Assembly (NCBI GenBank): GCA_028292075.1
Contig: JAQGNA010000107.1
Span: forward strand, 1-6,075
Length of the DNA: 6,075 nt
Source: Rhodoferax sp.
GTDB lineage: Bacteria; Pseudomonadota; Gammaproteobacteria; Burkholderiales; Burkholderiaceae
Reading direction: 5' to 3'
The translations under genes and the position numbers were made by a program. Under the pieces are notes generated by a model that was not told the DNA's origin, searched no databases, and saw only the letters and a program-made list of their open reading frames with translations. Of the stretch, positions 1 to 6,075 are shown one piece after another (the stretch's first letter is position 1; every line of letters starts with the position of its first letter).

Positions 1-1220
1 GCGGCAGCTGCCGGGGCTGCCGCGCCGGCGGGTTGCCATGGCACCGCCTTCACCGGCGCGTCGCCGCGCAGCTTCTGGAAGCCGTCGACCATCACCTGCT
101 CGCCGGCCTTCAGGCCTTCGGTCACGACCCAGCTCGTGCCCTTGGACGAGCCGATCTTGATCTTGCGCTGGCTGACCTTGCCGTCCGGGCCGACCACCAT
201 GACGGTGTCGCCCTGGTTGTTGCGGGTCACCGCCTGCTGAGGCAGCGTGATGGCATTGGTGGCCTGCGACTGCTCCAGCCGCACGCGCACGTACAGGCCG
301 GGAAGCAACTGGCCGTCGGGGTTCGGCACCTCGGCGCGCAGCGTGATCTGGCCGGTGGTGGGGTCCACCGTCAGGTCGGAAAACAGCAGCTTGCCGGGCT
401 GGGCGTATTCACCCAGGCCGTCGAGCACCACGCGCACGCTGGCGGCCTCTGAGCCAGCGGCGCGCTTGAGCTGACCGCTGGCCAGGCTTTGGCGCAGGGC
501 CATCACCTCGGAGGCCGACTGCGTGAAGTTGATGTACATCGGGTTGATCTGCTGGATCACAGCCAGCGGCGTGGCGGCGCCCTGGCCCACCAGCGCGCCT
601 TCGGTCACGAGCGCGCGGCCGATGCGGCCGGAGATGGGTGCGGTCACCGTGCTGTAGCCGAGGCTGATCTTCGAGGTTTGCACTGCAGCGCGGCCGACCG
701 CCACGTCAGCTTCGGCCTGGGCCTTGGCGGCCACGGCATTGGCATAGTCCTGCTTGCTGATGGCATTGGCTTCGACCAGCGGCTTGTAGCGGTCGGCCAA
801 TGCCGCCGCCTGTTGCAGGTTGGCCTGGGCGCGGGCCAACGAGGCCTGCGAACTCTGGTAGGCGGCGGCGTAGGGCGCCGGGTCGATGGTGAACAGCAGC
901 TGCCCGGCCTTCACGTCGCTGCCTTCCTTGAACACCCGCTTCTGCAGGATACCGGCGGCACGCGCCTGCACCTGGGCCACGCGCGACGCCTCGAGCCGGC
1001 CCGGCAGCTCCGTCACCAGGCCCACATCGCCCAGCGCCACGGTCACCACGCCCACTTCGGCGGGTGGCGGTGGGCCAGCCGGCGCGGCGGCGGCTTTGTC
1101 CCCGCCTTTTCCGCAGGCGGCCAGCAGGACGGCCACCAGCAAGGCGAGGGCGGTCGGAATGAAGCGCTCGGTCGAGCGCGCCAGGCGGGAGGTGGGTTGT
1201 TGGGGGCGCAAGGCGGACAT
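1..1220 (-). CDS. RND efflux periplasmic adaptor lipoprotein, AcrA/MexA type (3' end off the window)
   Basis: Membrane-fusion protein of a tripartite RND multidrug pump, linking the inner-membrane pump to a TolC-like channel in the periplasm. At least 406 codons are present and no stop is reached before the left edge; AcrA-type adaptors are about 380-400 residues, so little is likely missing. The N-terminus has a hydrophobic segment (residues 23-35) ending in a lipobox LLAAC, so Cys36 is the predicted lipidation site. A Pro/Ala-rich linker (43-54) follows. The split lipoyl half-motif with FKEGSDVKAG lies at 97-106, and an alpha-helical hairpin at about 118-182 carries the channel-contact pattern R144-x3-L148-x6-S155 (the RLS motif of the family). 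The second lipoyl half (TAPISGRIG, 193-201) and beta-barrel and membrane-proximal regions follow. ATG at 1220 is preceded by GGAAGGAA four bases upstream. The gene is divergent from an AcrR-type regulator, its probable repressor. Family assignment is firm; pumped substrates cannot be told from sequence. Confidence 0.95.
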   Translation of the reverse strand, partial: MSALRPQQPTSRLARSTERFIPTALALLVAVLLAACGKGGDKAAAAPAGPPPPAEVGVVTVALGDVGLVTELPGRLEASRVAQVQARAAGILQKRVFKEGSDVKAGQLLFTIDPAPYAAAYQSSQASLARAQANLQQAAALADRYKPLVEANAISKQDYANAVAAKAQAEADVAVGRAAVQTSKISLGYSTVTAPISGRIGRALVTEGALVGQGAATPLAVIQQINPMYINFTQSASEVMALRQSLASGQLKRAAGSEAASVRVVLDGLGEYAQPGKLLFSDLTVDPTTGQITLRAEVPNPDGQLLPGLYVRVRLEQSQATNAITLPQQAVTRNNQGDTVMVVGPDGKVSQRKIKIGSSKGTSWVVTEGLKAGEQVMVDGFQKLRGDAPVKAVPWQPAGAAAPAAA

Positions 1221-1224
1221 GCGA

Positions 1225-1232
1225 TTCCTTCC
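1225..1232 (-). promoter_or_regulatory. Ribosome binding site of the RND adaptor gene
   Basis: On the minus strand the bases read GGAAGGAA, followed by TCGC and then ATG. This purine-rich Shine-Dalgarno match supports the ATG at 1220 as the adaptor's start, and this start also gives a proper lipoprotein signal peptide. Confidence 0.7.
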
Positions 1233-1242
1233 GGTGATGGAG

Positions 1243-1256
1243 TTGACCTGGGTCAA
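1243..1256. promoter_or_regulatory. Perfect short palindrome in the adaptor leader, possible operator
   Basis: The sequence TTGACCTGGGTCAA is a perfect inverted repeat with 6 bp arms and a central TG. It lies 22 bp upstream of the adaptor start codon, close to its ribosome binding site, and inside the probable transcribed leader. It could be a repressor site separate from the AcrR-like operator. TTGACC also resembles a -35 box, but no good -10 lies at the right distance on the minus strand. A chance palindrome cannot be excluded. Confidence 0.3.
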
Positions 1257-1330
1257 GTGAAGGGGAAAAGGGAACGGATGAGCAGAAGTAGCAGCGGCTG
1301 AGTCAGGGTTTACCCACTTGCCGCAACACT

Positions 1331-1354
1331 TACATACACCGATGCATGTATATT
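1331..1354. promoter_or_regulatory. Candidate AcrR-type operator between the divergent regulator and adaptor genes
   Basis: The left arm TACATACA (1331-1338) and right arm TGTATATT (1347-1354) are separated by 8 bp. The E. coli AcrR operator, as I recall it, is a 24 bp inverted repeat with arms TACATACA and TGTATGTA; here the left arm matches fully and the right arm at 6 of 8 positions, in a site of the same length. A slightly shifted axis (1331-1350) gives 8 of 10 paired positions. The AT-rich right arm includes TATATT, a plausible -10 for the regulator gene, so binding would block that promoter and allow autorepression along with control of the adaptor. The match is seen directly; binding is inferred. 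Confidence 0.6.
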
Positions 1355-1376
1355 ACCCGATTCGCCCCAAAGCCGC

Positions 1377-1381
1377 AGGAG
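1377..1381 (+). promoter_or_regulatory. Ribosome binding site that selects the TTG start of the TetR regulator
   Basis: AGGAG lies five bases before TTG at 1387. In-frame upstream candidates (TTG at 1318, ATG at 1342) have no comparable Shine-Dalgarno sequence, and the first lies upstream of, and the second within, the candidate operator. Starting at 1387 gives the N-terminus MVRRTK, which aligns with the usual start of AcrR proteins (MARKTK in E. coli). Confidence 0.75.
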
Positions 1382-1386
1382 AAGAA

Positions 1387-2040
1387 TTGGTTCGTCGCAC
1401 GAAGGTAGATGCCCTGGCCACCCGCCACCGGCTGCTGGACGCCGCGGAACTGCTGTTCCAGGCGCAAGGCGTTTCACGCACCTCGCTGAACGAGATCGCG
1501 GTGAAGGCGGGCGCCACCCGGGGCGCCATTTACTGGCACTTCAAGGACAAGGCCGACCTCTTCAACGCCATGATGGAGCGCGTCACGCTGCCGCTCGAGC
1601 AGGCCTTGCAGGTGGGGCTGGACGAACGCGCCGGCGACTCCCTGGGCGGCATGCGCAACGCCATCGTCCATTCGCTGCGCCAGATGACGACCGACCCGCA
1701 ACTGCGCCGGGTCTTCGAGGTTGCCACCCACCAGGTCGAATACGTGAGCGAACTGCAGGCGGTGCGCGAGCGCCACCTCGCCATGCGCAAGGAATGCATC
1801 ACCAACATGGCGCTCGGCCTGCGGGTGGCCGCGCGCGACCGCCGCGTCAGGCTGGCGGTGCCGGCCACCGCCGCGGCCGTGGGGCTGCATGGGCTGATCG
1901 TCGGTCTGATCCAGGACTGGCTGCTCGACACCTCGGTGTTCGACCTGGTGGTGACCGGCGAATCGGTGCTGGAGGTGTACTTTGCAGGGCTCGGCCTGGG
2001 CAGGCGTCAAGCGGCGAAGGCCGCGCGCATCGCTCCATAG
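1387..2040 (+). CDS. acrR: TetR-family transcriptional repressor, AcrR type
   Basis: Predicted one-component repressor of the divergent efflux genes, released by binding pump substrates. From the TTG start it is 217 residues, the normal size for AcrR (215 in E. coli). The N-terminal TetR DNA-binding domain spans about 10-60: TRHRLLDAAELLF (12-24), then the helix-turn-helix with SLNEIAVKAG (33-42) and the signature TRGAIYWHFKDKADLF (44-59), almost identical to AcrR. The remaining part (about 75-205) is the helical ligand-binding and dimer domain, including the GLIVGLIQDWLLD segment near 175-187 that mirrors the AcrR pattern GLMENWL. Longer in-frame versions starting at 1318 or 1342 are possible but would add residues foreign to the family and overlap the operator. 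It is convergent with the Lrp-type gene, 24 bp away. AcrR-type function is well supported; whether it is the strict orthologue is not settled. Confidence 0.93.
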   Translation: MVRRTKVDALATRHRLLDAAELLFQAQGVSRTSLNEIAVKAGATRGAIYWHFKDKADLFNAMMERVTLPLEQALQVGLDERAGDSLGGMRNAIVHSLRQMTTDPQLRRVFEVATHQVEYVSELQAVRERHLAMRKECITNMALGLRVAARDRRVRLAVPATAAAVGLHGLIVGLIQDWLLDTSVFDLVVTGESVLEVYFAGLGLGRRQAAKAARIAP

Positions 2041-2064
2041 CGTCGTTCGCGGCGTTCACCGGTT

Positions 2065-2547
2065 TCAGATCGGCAGCGCGGTGGTGGTCTTCACCCGGTC
2101 GAGCACGAAGCTGGTCTTGCAGTCCTGCACGCTCGGGTGCTTGAGCAGCGTCTCCATCACGAAGCGCGAGTAGTGCGCCATGTCGGCCACCACCACGCGC
2201 AGCAGATAGTCCATGTCGCCGGTCAAGGAGGCGCATTCCACCACCTCGGGCCAGCCCTGCACCGCCGCGCGGAAGAGGTCCATGGGGTTGCGCTTGTGGC
2301 TCTCGGTGTGCTTTTCCAGGCGCACGTTGATGTACGCTGTGAGCGGCAGGCCCACGCTTTCGGCCCGCAGCAGGGCCACATAGCCGGTGATGACGCCCGC
2401 GTCCTCCAGTCGCTTGACGCGGCGCAGGGTGGCCGACGGTGACAGGCTGACCTGCGCCGCCAGTTCGTCGTAGGTGGCCCTTGCGTTGCCCTGCAGCGCG
2501 CGAAGCACGCGCAGATCGATGGCATCCAGTTCGGTCAGTGCGCTCAT
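2065..2547 (-). CDS. Lrp/AsnC-family transcriptional regulator
   Basis: Amino-acid-responsive DNA-binding protein of 160 residues, the usual Lrp length. The N-terminal winged helix-turn-helix begins with ELDAIDLRVLRALQGNARAT (6-25), and the recognition part is ELAAQVSLSPSATLRRVKRL (28-47), followed by GVITGY (51-56). The C-terminal ligand-sensing (RAM) domain follows (about 70-155), with the family's glycine-Asp-Tyr feature in LTGDMDYLLRV and the closing TSFVLDRVKTTTALPI. The ATG at 2547 is chosen because MSALTELDAID is a normal Lrp start; the reading frame is open up to 2640 but that extension is atypical. No strong Shine-Dalgarno precedes it. The gene is divergent from hppD, with 120 bp between starts, so it likely controls the tyrosine-catabolic genes and itself, perhaps in response to tyrosine, phenylalanine or a pathway intermediate; that role is inferred from position only. 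Confidence 0.94.
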   Translation of the reverse strand: MSALTELDAIDLRVLRALQGNARATYDELAAQVSLSPSATLRRVKRLEDAGVITGYVALLRAESVGLPLTAYINVRLEKHTESHKRNPMDLFRAAVQGWPEVVECASLTGDMDYLLRVVVADMAHYSRFVMETLLKHPSVQDCKTSFVLDRVKTTTALPI

Positions 2548-2569
2548 GACGCCGATTTTGCAGGATTTC

Positions 2570-2597
2570 AGCGTAGGGATCCAATGGAAAGCGTCAA
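2570..2597 (-). promoter_or_regulatory. Possible promoter of the Lrp-type regulator gene
   Basis: On the minus strand TTGACG (2597-2592) is a good -35 box, followed after 16 bp by TACGCT (2575-2570), a weak -10. Transcription would begin near 2563 and leave a leader of about 15 bases, which fits the lack of a clear ribosome binding site. The weak -10 keeps confidence low. Confidence 0.3.
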
Positions 2598-2598
2598 T

Positions 2599-2615
2599 AC
2601 GCAGGAATTCTGTGT
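2599..2615. promoter_or_regulatory. Imperfect palindrome between the Lrp gene and hppD, candidate Lrp site
   Basis: ACGCAGGAATTCTGTGT is an odd-centred inverted repeat around base 2607 with 6 of 8 positions paired, the size expected for an Lrp/AsnC dimer site. It lies 53 bp upstream of the hppD start and just upstream of the regulator's possible -35 box, so one site could serve both directions. A TAACAT element (2626-2631) downstream could be the hppD -10. All of this is inference from symmetry and position. Confidence 0.3.
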
Positions 2616-2667
2616 GCCTCTTGCCTAACATGAGGACCATTCACACATCTTTTCCGGAGACATTGCA

Positions 2668-3744
2668 ATGCCTGATCTTTTCGAGAACCCGATGGGCCTG
2701 ATGGGCTTTGAGTTCGTTGAATTTGCCTCCCCCAACCCTGGTCAGCTGGAGTCCGTGTTCGAACTGCTCGGCTTCAAGCTGGTGGCCAGGCACCGCTCCA
2801 AGGACGTGGTGCTGTTCCGCCAGGGCGACATCAACTTCGTTGTGAACCGCGAACCGCGCAGCGCCGCCGGCTACTTCGCGGCCGAACACGGGCCATCGGC
2901 CTGCGGCCTGGCCTTCCGGGTGAAAGACGCCCACAAGGCCTACAACCGGGCACTCGAACTCGGCGCCCAGCCCATCGAGATTCCCACCGGCCCCATGGAG
3001 CTGCGGCTGCCGGCCATCAAGGGCATCGGCGGCGCCCCGCTCTACCTGATCGACCGCTTCGAAGAAGGCAAGTCGATCTACGACATCGACTTCGAATTCG
3101 TCGACGGCGTGGAGCGCCACCCGGTGGGCCACGGCTTCAAGATCGTCGACCACCTCACGCACAACGTGTACCGGGGCCGCATGGCCTTCTGGGCCAACTT
3201 CTACGAGCGGCTGTTCAACTTCCGCGAGATCCGGTACTTCGACATCAAGGGCGAATACACCGGCCTCACGTCCAAGGCCATGACCGCGCCCGACGGCAAG
3301 ATCCGCATTCCGCTGAACGAGGAGTCGTCGAAAGGGGCCGGGCAGATCGAGGAATACCTCATGGCCTTCAACGGCGAAGGCATCCAGCACATCGCCCTGC
3401 TGAGCGACAACCTGCTCGCCAGCGTCGACAGCCTCATCAAGGCCGGCGTGCCGCTGATGAAGGCGCCACCGGCCACCTACTACAAGATGCTGCAGGACCG
3501 CCTGCCCGGCCACGGCGAGAACCCCGAGCAGCTGCAAGCGCGCGGCATCCTGCTCGACGGCACGACCGAAGGCGGCGCGCAGCGGCTGCTGTTGCAGATT
3601 TTTTCGGGCAACCTGCTGGGCCCGGTGTTCTTCGAATTCATCCAACGAAAGGGCGACGACGGCTTTGGCGAGGGCAACTTCAAGGCGCTGTTCGAATCGC
3701 TGGAGCGCGACCAGATCGAGCGCGGCGTGCTGCAGACGACCTGA
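2668..3744 (+). CDS. hppD: 4-hydroxyphenylpyruvate dioxygenase
   Basis: Cytoplasmic non-haem Fe(II) enzyme (EC 1.13.11.27) turning 4-hydroxyphenylpyruvate, from tyrosine transamination, into homogentisate with O2 use and CO2 release. At 358 residues it matches the bacterial enzymes (357 in Pseudomonas fluorescens). Two vicinal-oxygen-chelate domains are visible, about 12-130 and 158-330. The three iron ligands are intact: His162 in [10 protein letters not shown], His241 in [11 protein letters not shown] and Glu323 in [12 protein letters not shown], each one residue on from the Pseudomonas positions 161, 240 and 322. The C-terminal gate region with [17 protein letters not shown] (333-349) is present. 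ATG at 2668 has GGAGA seven bases upstream. It is first in a plus-strand cluster with hmgA 12 bp downstream and is divergent from an Lrp-type regulator. It is distinct from the related hydroxymandelate synthase by its length, the conserved tail and pathway neighbours. Confidence 0.98.
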   Translation: MPDLFENPMGLMGFEFVEFASPNPGQLESVFELLGFKLVARHRSKDVVLFRQGDINFVVNREPRSAAGYFAAEHGPSACGLAFRVKDAHKAYNRALELGAQPIEIPTGPMELRLPAIKGIGGAPLYLIDRFEEGKSIYDIDFEFVDGVERHPVGHGFKIVDHLTHNVYRGRMAFWANFYERLFNFREIRYFDIKGEYTGLTSKAMTAPDGKIRIPLNEESSKGAGQIEEYLMAFNGEGIQHIALLSDNLLASVDSLIKAGVPLMKAPPATYYKMLQDRLPGHGENPEQLQARGILLDGTTEGGAQRLLLQIFSGNLLGPVFFEFIQRKGDDGFGEGNFKALFESLERDQIERGVLQTT

Positions 3745-3756
3745 GCGATCCGCCCC

Positions 3757-5094
3757 ATGACGGAACTTGCCTACCAATCGGGCTTCGGCAACAGCTTTGC
3801 CAGCGAGTCGCTTCCGGGCGCGTTGCCGGTCGGCCGAAATTCGCCGCAGCGCTGCCCCTACGGCCTGTATGCCGAGCAGCTGTCGGGCACGGCGTTCACC
3901 GCGCCGCGGGCTGACAACCGGCGCTCCTGGCTGTACCGCATTCGGCCTTCGGCCATGCACACGCCTTTTCAGCGCACCGACGCGGGACGGCTGGTGAGCC
4001 GCTTCGGCAGCACCGACGCAACGCCGACGCCGCCGAACCAGTTGCGCTGGAGCCCGCTGCCCATGCCGAGCGAGCCGACCGACCTGCTGCAGGGCCTGGT
4101 CACCATGGCCGGCAATGGCGACGTGCACGCGCAGACCGGCGCGGCCGCCCATCTTTATGTGGCCAACCGCTCGATGCAGCGTCGGGTGTTCTACAACGCG
4201 GACGGCGAAATGCTGTTCGTGCCGCAGCAAGGCCTGCACCGCTTTGTCACCGAGTTCGGCGTGCTGGAGGCCGGCCCGCAGGAGATCGTGGTGATCCCGC
4301 GCGGTGTACGGTTCCGACTGGAACTGCCCGAAGGCCGTGAAGGCCGTGAAGGCGAGGAAGGCGCCGGCGTGCGCGGCTACATCTGCGAGAACTTCGGCGC
4401 CAACTTCCGCCTGCCAGACCTTGGCCCCATCGGCTCGAACGGCCTGGCGAATCCGCGCGACTTCCTGACGCCGGTGGCGGCCTATGAAGACGTGGACGGA
4501 CCGCACGAGCTCGTCGCCAAGTTCCAGGGCCAGTTGTGGTCGGCCCAAATGACGCATTCGCCCATCGACGTGGTGGCCTGGCACGGCAACTATGCGCCGT
4601 ACAAGTACGACCTGCGGCGCTTCAACACCATCGGCTCGATCAGCTTCGACCATCCGGACCCGTCGATCTTTCTGGTGCTGCACAGCGCCTCCGACACGCC
4701 GGGCGTGAGCAACATCGACTTCGTGATCTTTCCGCCGCGCATCCTGGCCGCGCAGGACACGTTCCGCCCGCCATGGTTCCACCGCAACGTGGCCAGCGAG
4801 TTCATGGGGCTGGTGCATGGCGCCTACGACGCCAAGGCCGAGGGCTTTTCGCCCGGCGGTGCGAGCCTGCACAACAGCATGACCGGCCATGGCCCCGACG
4901 CCGGCACTTTCGAGAAAGCCAGCCATGCCGACACCAGCAAGGTCGACCACGTGAAGGACACCATGGCCTTCATGTTCGAGACCCGCCTGGTCTGGCACCC
5001 CACGGCTTACGCCCTGGGCAGCGCCGAACTGCAGGACGACTACTACCGCTGCTGGGAAGGCCTGCAGAAGCACTTCGACCCGGGCCGGCCCTGA
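3757..5094 (+). CDS. hmgA: Homogentisate 1,2-dioxygenase
   Basis: Cytoplasmic Fe(II) ring-cleavage enzyme (EC 1.13.11.5) opening homogentisate to maleylacetoacetate. The protein has 445 residues, the same size as human HGD. It opens with the family signature [12 protein letters not shown] (6-17). The iron ligands are His342 and Glu348 in [11 protein letters not shown] and His378 in TGHGPD; their spacing (6 and 30) equals that of human His335, Glu341 and His371. The proposed catalytic His276 is in [28 protein letters not shown] sequence at 223-237 is typical. An extra Gly/Glu/Arg-rich loop at 191-204 comes from a small tandem repeat. The start lies 12 bp after hppD's stop without a clear Shine-Dalgarno sequence, suggesting translational coupling within one transcript. 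fahA follows after 80 bp. Confidence 0.98.
   Translation: MTELAYQSGFGNSFASESLPGALPVGRNSPQRCPYGLYAEQLSGTAFTAPRADNRRSWLYRIRPSAMHTPFQRTDAGRLVSRFGSTDATPTPPNQLRWSPLPMPSEPTDLLQGLVTMAGNGDVHAQTGAAAHLYVANRSMQRRVFYNADGEMLFVPQQGLHRFVTEFGVLEAGPQEIVVIPRGVRFRLELPEGREGREGEEGAGVRGYICENFGANFRLPDLGPIGSNGLANPRDFLTPVAAYEDVDGPHELVAKFQGQLWSAQMTHSPIDVVAWHGNYAPYKYDLRRFNTIGSISFDHPDPSIFLVLHSASDTPGVSNIDFVIFPPRILAAQDTFRPPWFHRNVASEFMGLVHGAYDAKAEGFSPGGASLHNSMTGHGPDAGTFEKASHADTSKVDHVKDTMAFMFETRLVWHPTAYALGSAELQDDYYRCWEGLQKHFDPGRP
4330..4353 (+). repeat. 9-bp tandem repeat inside hmgA
   Basis: Two perfect copies of GAAGGCCGT (4330-4338 and 4339-4347) are followed by a partial GAAGGC (4348-4353), and another GAAGGC occurs at 4357-4362 after GAG. 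The period of nine keeps the frame and encodes [11 protein letters not shown] (residues 192-202). Related enzymes, as recalled, have a shorter turn between the strand RFRLELP and RGYICENFG, so the repeat probably lengthened a surface loop. Confidence 0.85.
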
Positions 5095-5102
5095 GCCAAA
5101 CG

Positions 5103-5125
5103 CGGCGGGCCGCCGTGGCCCGCCG
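5103..5125 (+). terminator. Strong GC hairpin between hmgA and fahA (attenuator or partial terminator)
   Basis: The left arm CGGCGGGCC (5103-5111) and right arm GGCCCGCCG (5117-5125) pair perfectly over 9 bp, closing a 5-base loop GCCGT. It starts 8 bases after the hmgA stop. What follows (GACATCATTCTTTC) is only mildly T-rich, not a proper T run, so this is more likely a weak terminator, attenuator or RNA-stabilising 3' structure than a full stop. It is the only strong hairpin noticed in this gap. Confidence 0.5.
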
Positions 5126-5164
5126 GACATCATTCTTTCGACACATCGCCCCCAGAGCGAACCC

Positions 5165-5169
5165 AGGAG
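5165..5169 (+). promoter_or_regulatory. Ribosome binding site of fahA
   Basis: AGGAG is five bases before ATG at 5175, a canonical arrangement. It shows that fahA has its own translation signal, in contrast to hmgA, and fixes the start. Confidence 0.75.
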
Positions 5170-5174
5170 ACGCC

Positions 5175-6075
5175 ATGCAAGCCAACGATCCCACCGTCGA
5201 CCCCGGCCTTCGCAGCTGGGTGGCTTCGGCCAACCAGCCGGGCACCGACTTTCCGTTGCAGAACCTGCCCTACGGCCGCTTTCAGGCGGCCGGTAGTACC
5301 AACGGCGACAGCTGGCGCCTCGGCGTGGCCATCGGCGACCAGGTGCTCGACCTGCGGGCTGTCAGCCTGGTGGACCATGCCGACATGCACCGCCTGATGA
5401 ACCAGCCGCGCCCGGCACTGAGGGCGCTGCGCCGGCAGATCTCTGACGGCCTGCGCGAAGGCAGCACCGCAGCGCCGCGATTCGCCACGGCGCTGTGTCC
5501 GCAGGCCGACGTGCGCATGGGCCTGCCCTGCGAGATCGGCGACTACACCGACTTCTACACCAGCATCCACCACGCCACCACGGTCGGCAAGCAGTTTCGC
5601 CCGGACAACCCGCTGCTGCCCAACTACAAGTGGGTGCCCATCGGCTACCACGGCCGCGCATCGTCCATCGGCGTGAGCGGGCAGACCTTTCCGCGCCCGC
5701 TTGGGCAGACCAAGGCGCCCGACGCCGAAGTGCCCAGCTTCGGCCCCTGCCGCCGCCTCGACTACGAGCTGGAGCTCGGGGTGTTCATCGGCCGGCCGAA
5801 TGCGGCGGGGCAGCGCATCCGCATCGACCAGGCCGAAGACCATGTGTTCGGCCTGGCCCTCTTCAACGACTGGAGTGCCCGCGACATCCAGGCCTGGGAA
5901 TACCAACCGCTCGGGCCGTTCCTGTCGAAGAACTTCGCCAGCACCGTCTCGCCCTGGGTGGTCACGCTCGACGCGCTGGCGCCGTTTCGCCAAGCCTGGC
6001 ACCGCGACCCCGCCGACCCGGCGCCGCTGGCCTACCTCGATGCGCCCGAAAACCGCGCGGCGGGCGCTTTCGATG
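5175..6075 (+). CDS. fahA: Fumarylacetoacetase (3' end off the window)
   Basis: Last enzyme of the homogentisate pathway (EC 3.7.1.2), hydrolysing fumarylacetoacetate to fumarate and acetoacetate in the cytoplasm. 300 codons are present of an expected 420-435. The N-terminal domain (1 to about 115) opens with RSWVASANQPGTDFPLQNLP (13-32). The catalytic FAH domain then begins with IGDYTDFYTSIHHATTVGKQ (121-140), holding metal ligand Asp126 and catalytic His133, the same numbers as in the mouse enzyme. Further metal ligands are Glu198 and Glu200 in LDYELELGVF and Asp232 in FNDWSARDIQAWEYQPLGPF, which also carries Arg236 and Gln239. Lys252 (LSKNF) matches the mouse active-site lysine. The later catalytic Glu lies beyond the edge. 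The full two-domain layout separates it from short FAH-superfamily hydrolases. It may share a transcript with hppD-hmgA, moderated by the hairpin in the gap. Confidence 0.97.
   Translation, partial: MQANDPTVDPGLRSWVASANQPGTDFPLQNLPYGRFQAAGSTNGDSWRLGVAIGDQVLDLRAVSLVDHADMHRLMNQPRPALRALRRQISDGLREGSTAAPRFATALCPQADVRMGLPCEIGDYTDFYTSIHHATTVGKQFRPDNPLLPNYKWVPIGYHGRASSIGVSGQTFPRPLGQTKAPDAEVPSFGPCRRLDYELELGVFIGRPNAAGQRIRIDQAEDHVFGLALFNDWSARDIQAWEYQPLGPFLSKNFASTVSPWVVTLDALAPFRQAWHRDPADPAPLAYLDAPENRAAGAFD

Noticed and set aside
489..1301. A 270-codon plus-strand open frame opposite the efflux adaptor
   Set aside because: The minus-strand reading gives a full AcrA-type protein with lipobox, lipoyl halves and RLS motif; the plus-strand product is His/Gly/Arg-rich and resembles nothing.
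2011..2064. Possible bidirectional terminator between the convergent TetR and Lrp genes
   Set aside because: Only short, competing stems (GCCGCG with CGCGGC, CGCT with AGCG) can be drawn, mostly inside the TetR coding end, and no T run follows on either strand.
1847..2584. A 245-codon minus-strand open frame overlapping the Lrp-type gene and the end of the TetR gene
   Set aside because: It is out of frame with two well-recognised regulators and encodes an Arg/Gly/Ala/Pro-rich sequence with no family features.
2621..2648. TTGCCT at 2621 as a -35 box for hppD
   Set aside because: The sequence 16-18 bp downstream (around ACACATCT) is a poor -10, so it was not listed as a promoter; TAACAT at 2626 is a better but still weak -10 candidate without a matching -35.
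2641..5133. An 830-codon open frame on the minus strand opposite hppD and hmgA
   Set aside because: It mirrors two certain enzyme genes in a high-GC region where third-position G/C bias removes stops from the opposite strand. Its translation is a low-complexity His/Ala/Val/Arg-rich product with no recognisable domain.
5130..6002. A 290-codon minus-strand open frame opposite fahA
   Set aside because: Same high-GC shadow effect. fahA on the plus strand has all family residues and a good ribosome binding site.
1..6075. Undescribed defence, mobile or biosynthetic system
   Set aside because: All six genes belong to well-known families in ordinary arrangements, composition is even, and no repeats, integrase, transposase or unexplained gap longer than 170 bp are present.

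Overview
The window reads as a high-GC proteobacterial chromosome. Codon use, the typical core metabolic genes and the close fit of the proteins to beta/gammaproteobacterial families suggest Burkholderiales, perhaps a Comamonadaceae relative such as Variovorax. That placement is an inference from protein style, not from a search. Six genes fill almost the whole window, and no mobile element, CRISPR array, tRNA or rRNA was seen.

Left part (1-2040), drug efflux: a lipoprotein periplasmic adaptor of an RND efflux pump (AcrA/MexA type) runs leftward off the window edge. Divergent from it is an AcrR-type TetR regulator. The 166 bp between them carry an inverted repeat whose arms resemble the E. 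coli AcrR operator, and a second short palindrome lies in the adaptor's leader. The expected inner-membrane pump and outer-membrane channel genes would lie beyond the left edge.

Middle (2041-2667): an Lrp/AsnC-family regulator on the minus strand ends 24 bp from the TetR gene (tail to tail). It is divergent from the catabolic genes to its right, which makes it the obvious candidate local regulator. The 120 bp between it and hppD hold promoter-like elements and an imperfect palindrome.

Right part (2668-6075), homogentisate pathway of tyrosine/phenylalanine breakdown, all on the plus strand: hppD (4-hydroxyphenylpyruvate to homogentisate), hmgA (homogentisate to maleylacetoacetate) and fahA (fumarylacetoacetate to fumarate plus acetoacetate; cut by the right edge). 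Each retains the metal-binding and catalytic residues of its family that fall within the window. The maleylacetoacetate isomerase step is not encoded here. hppD and hmgA are 12 bp apart. hmgA and fahA are separated by 80 bp containing a perfect GC-rich hairpin.

Nothing here looks like an undescribed system. The points worth a second look are regulatory (the AcrR-like operator, the Lrp-hppD pairing, the hmgA-fahA hairpin), plus a small repeat-driven insertion in hmgA.
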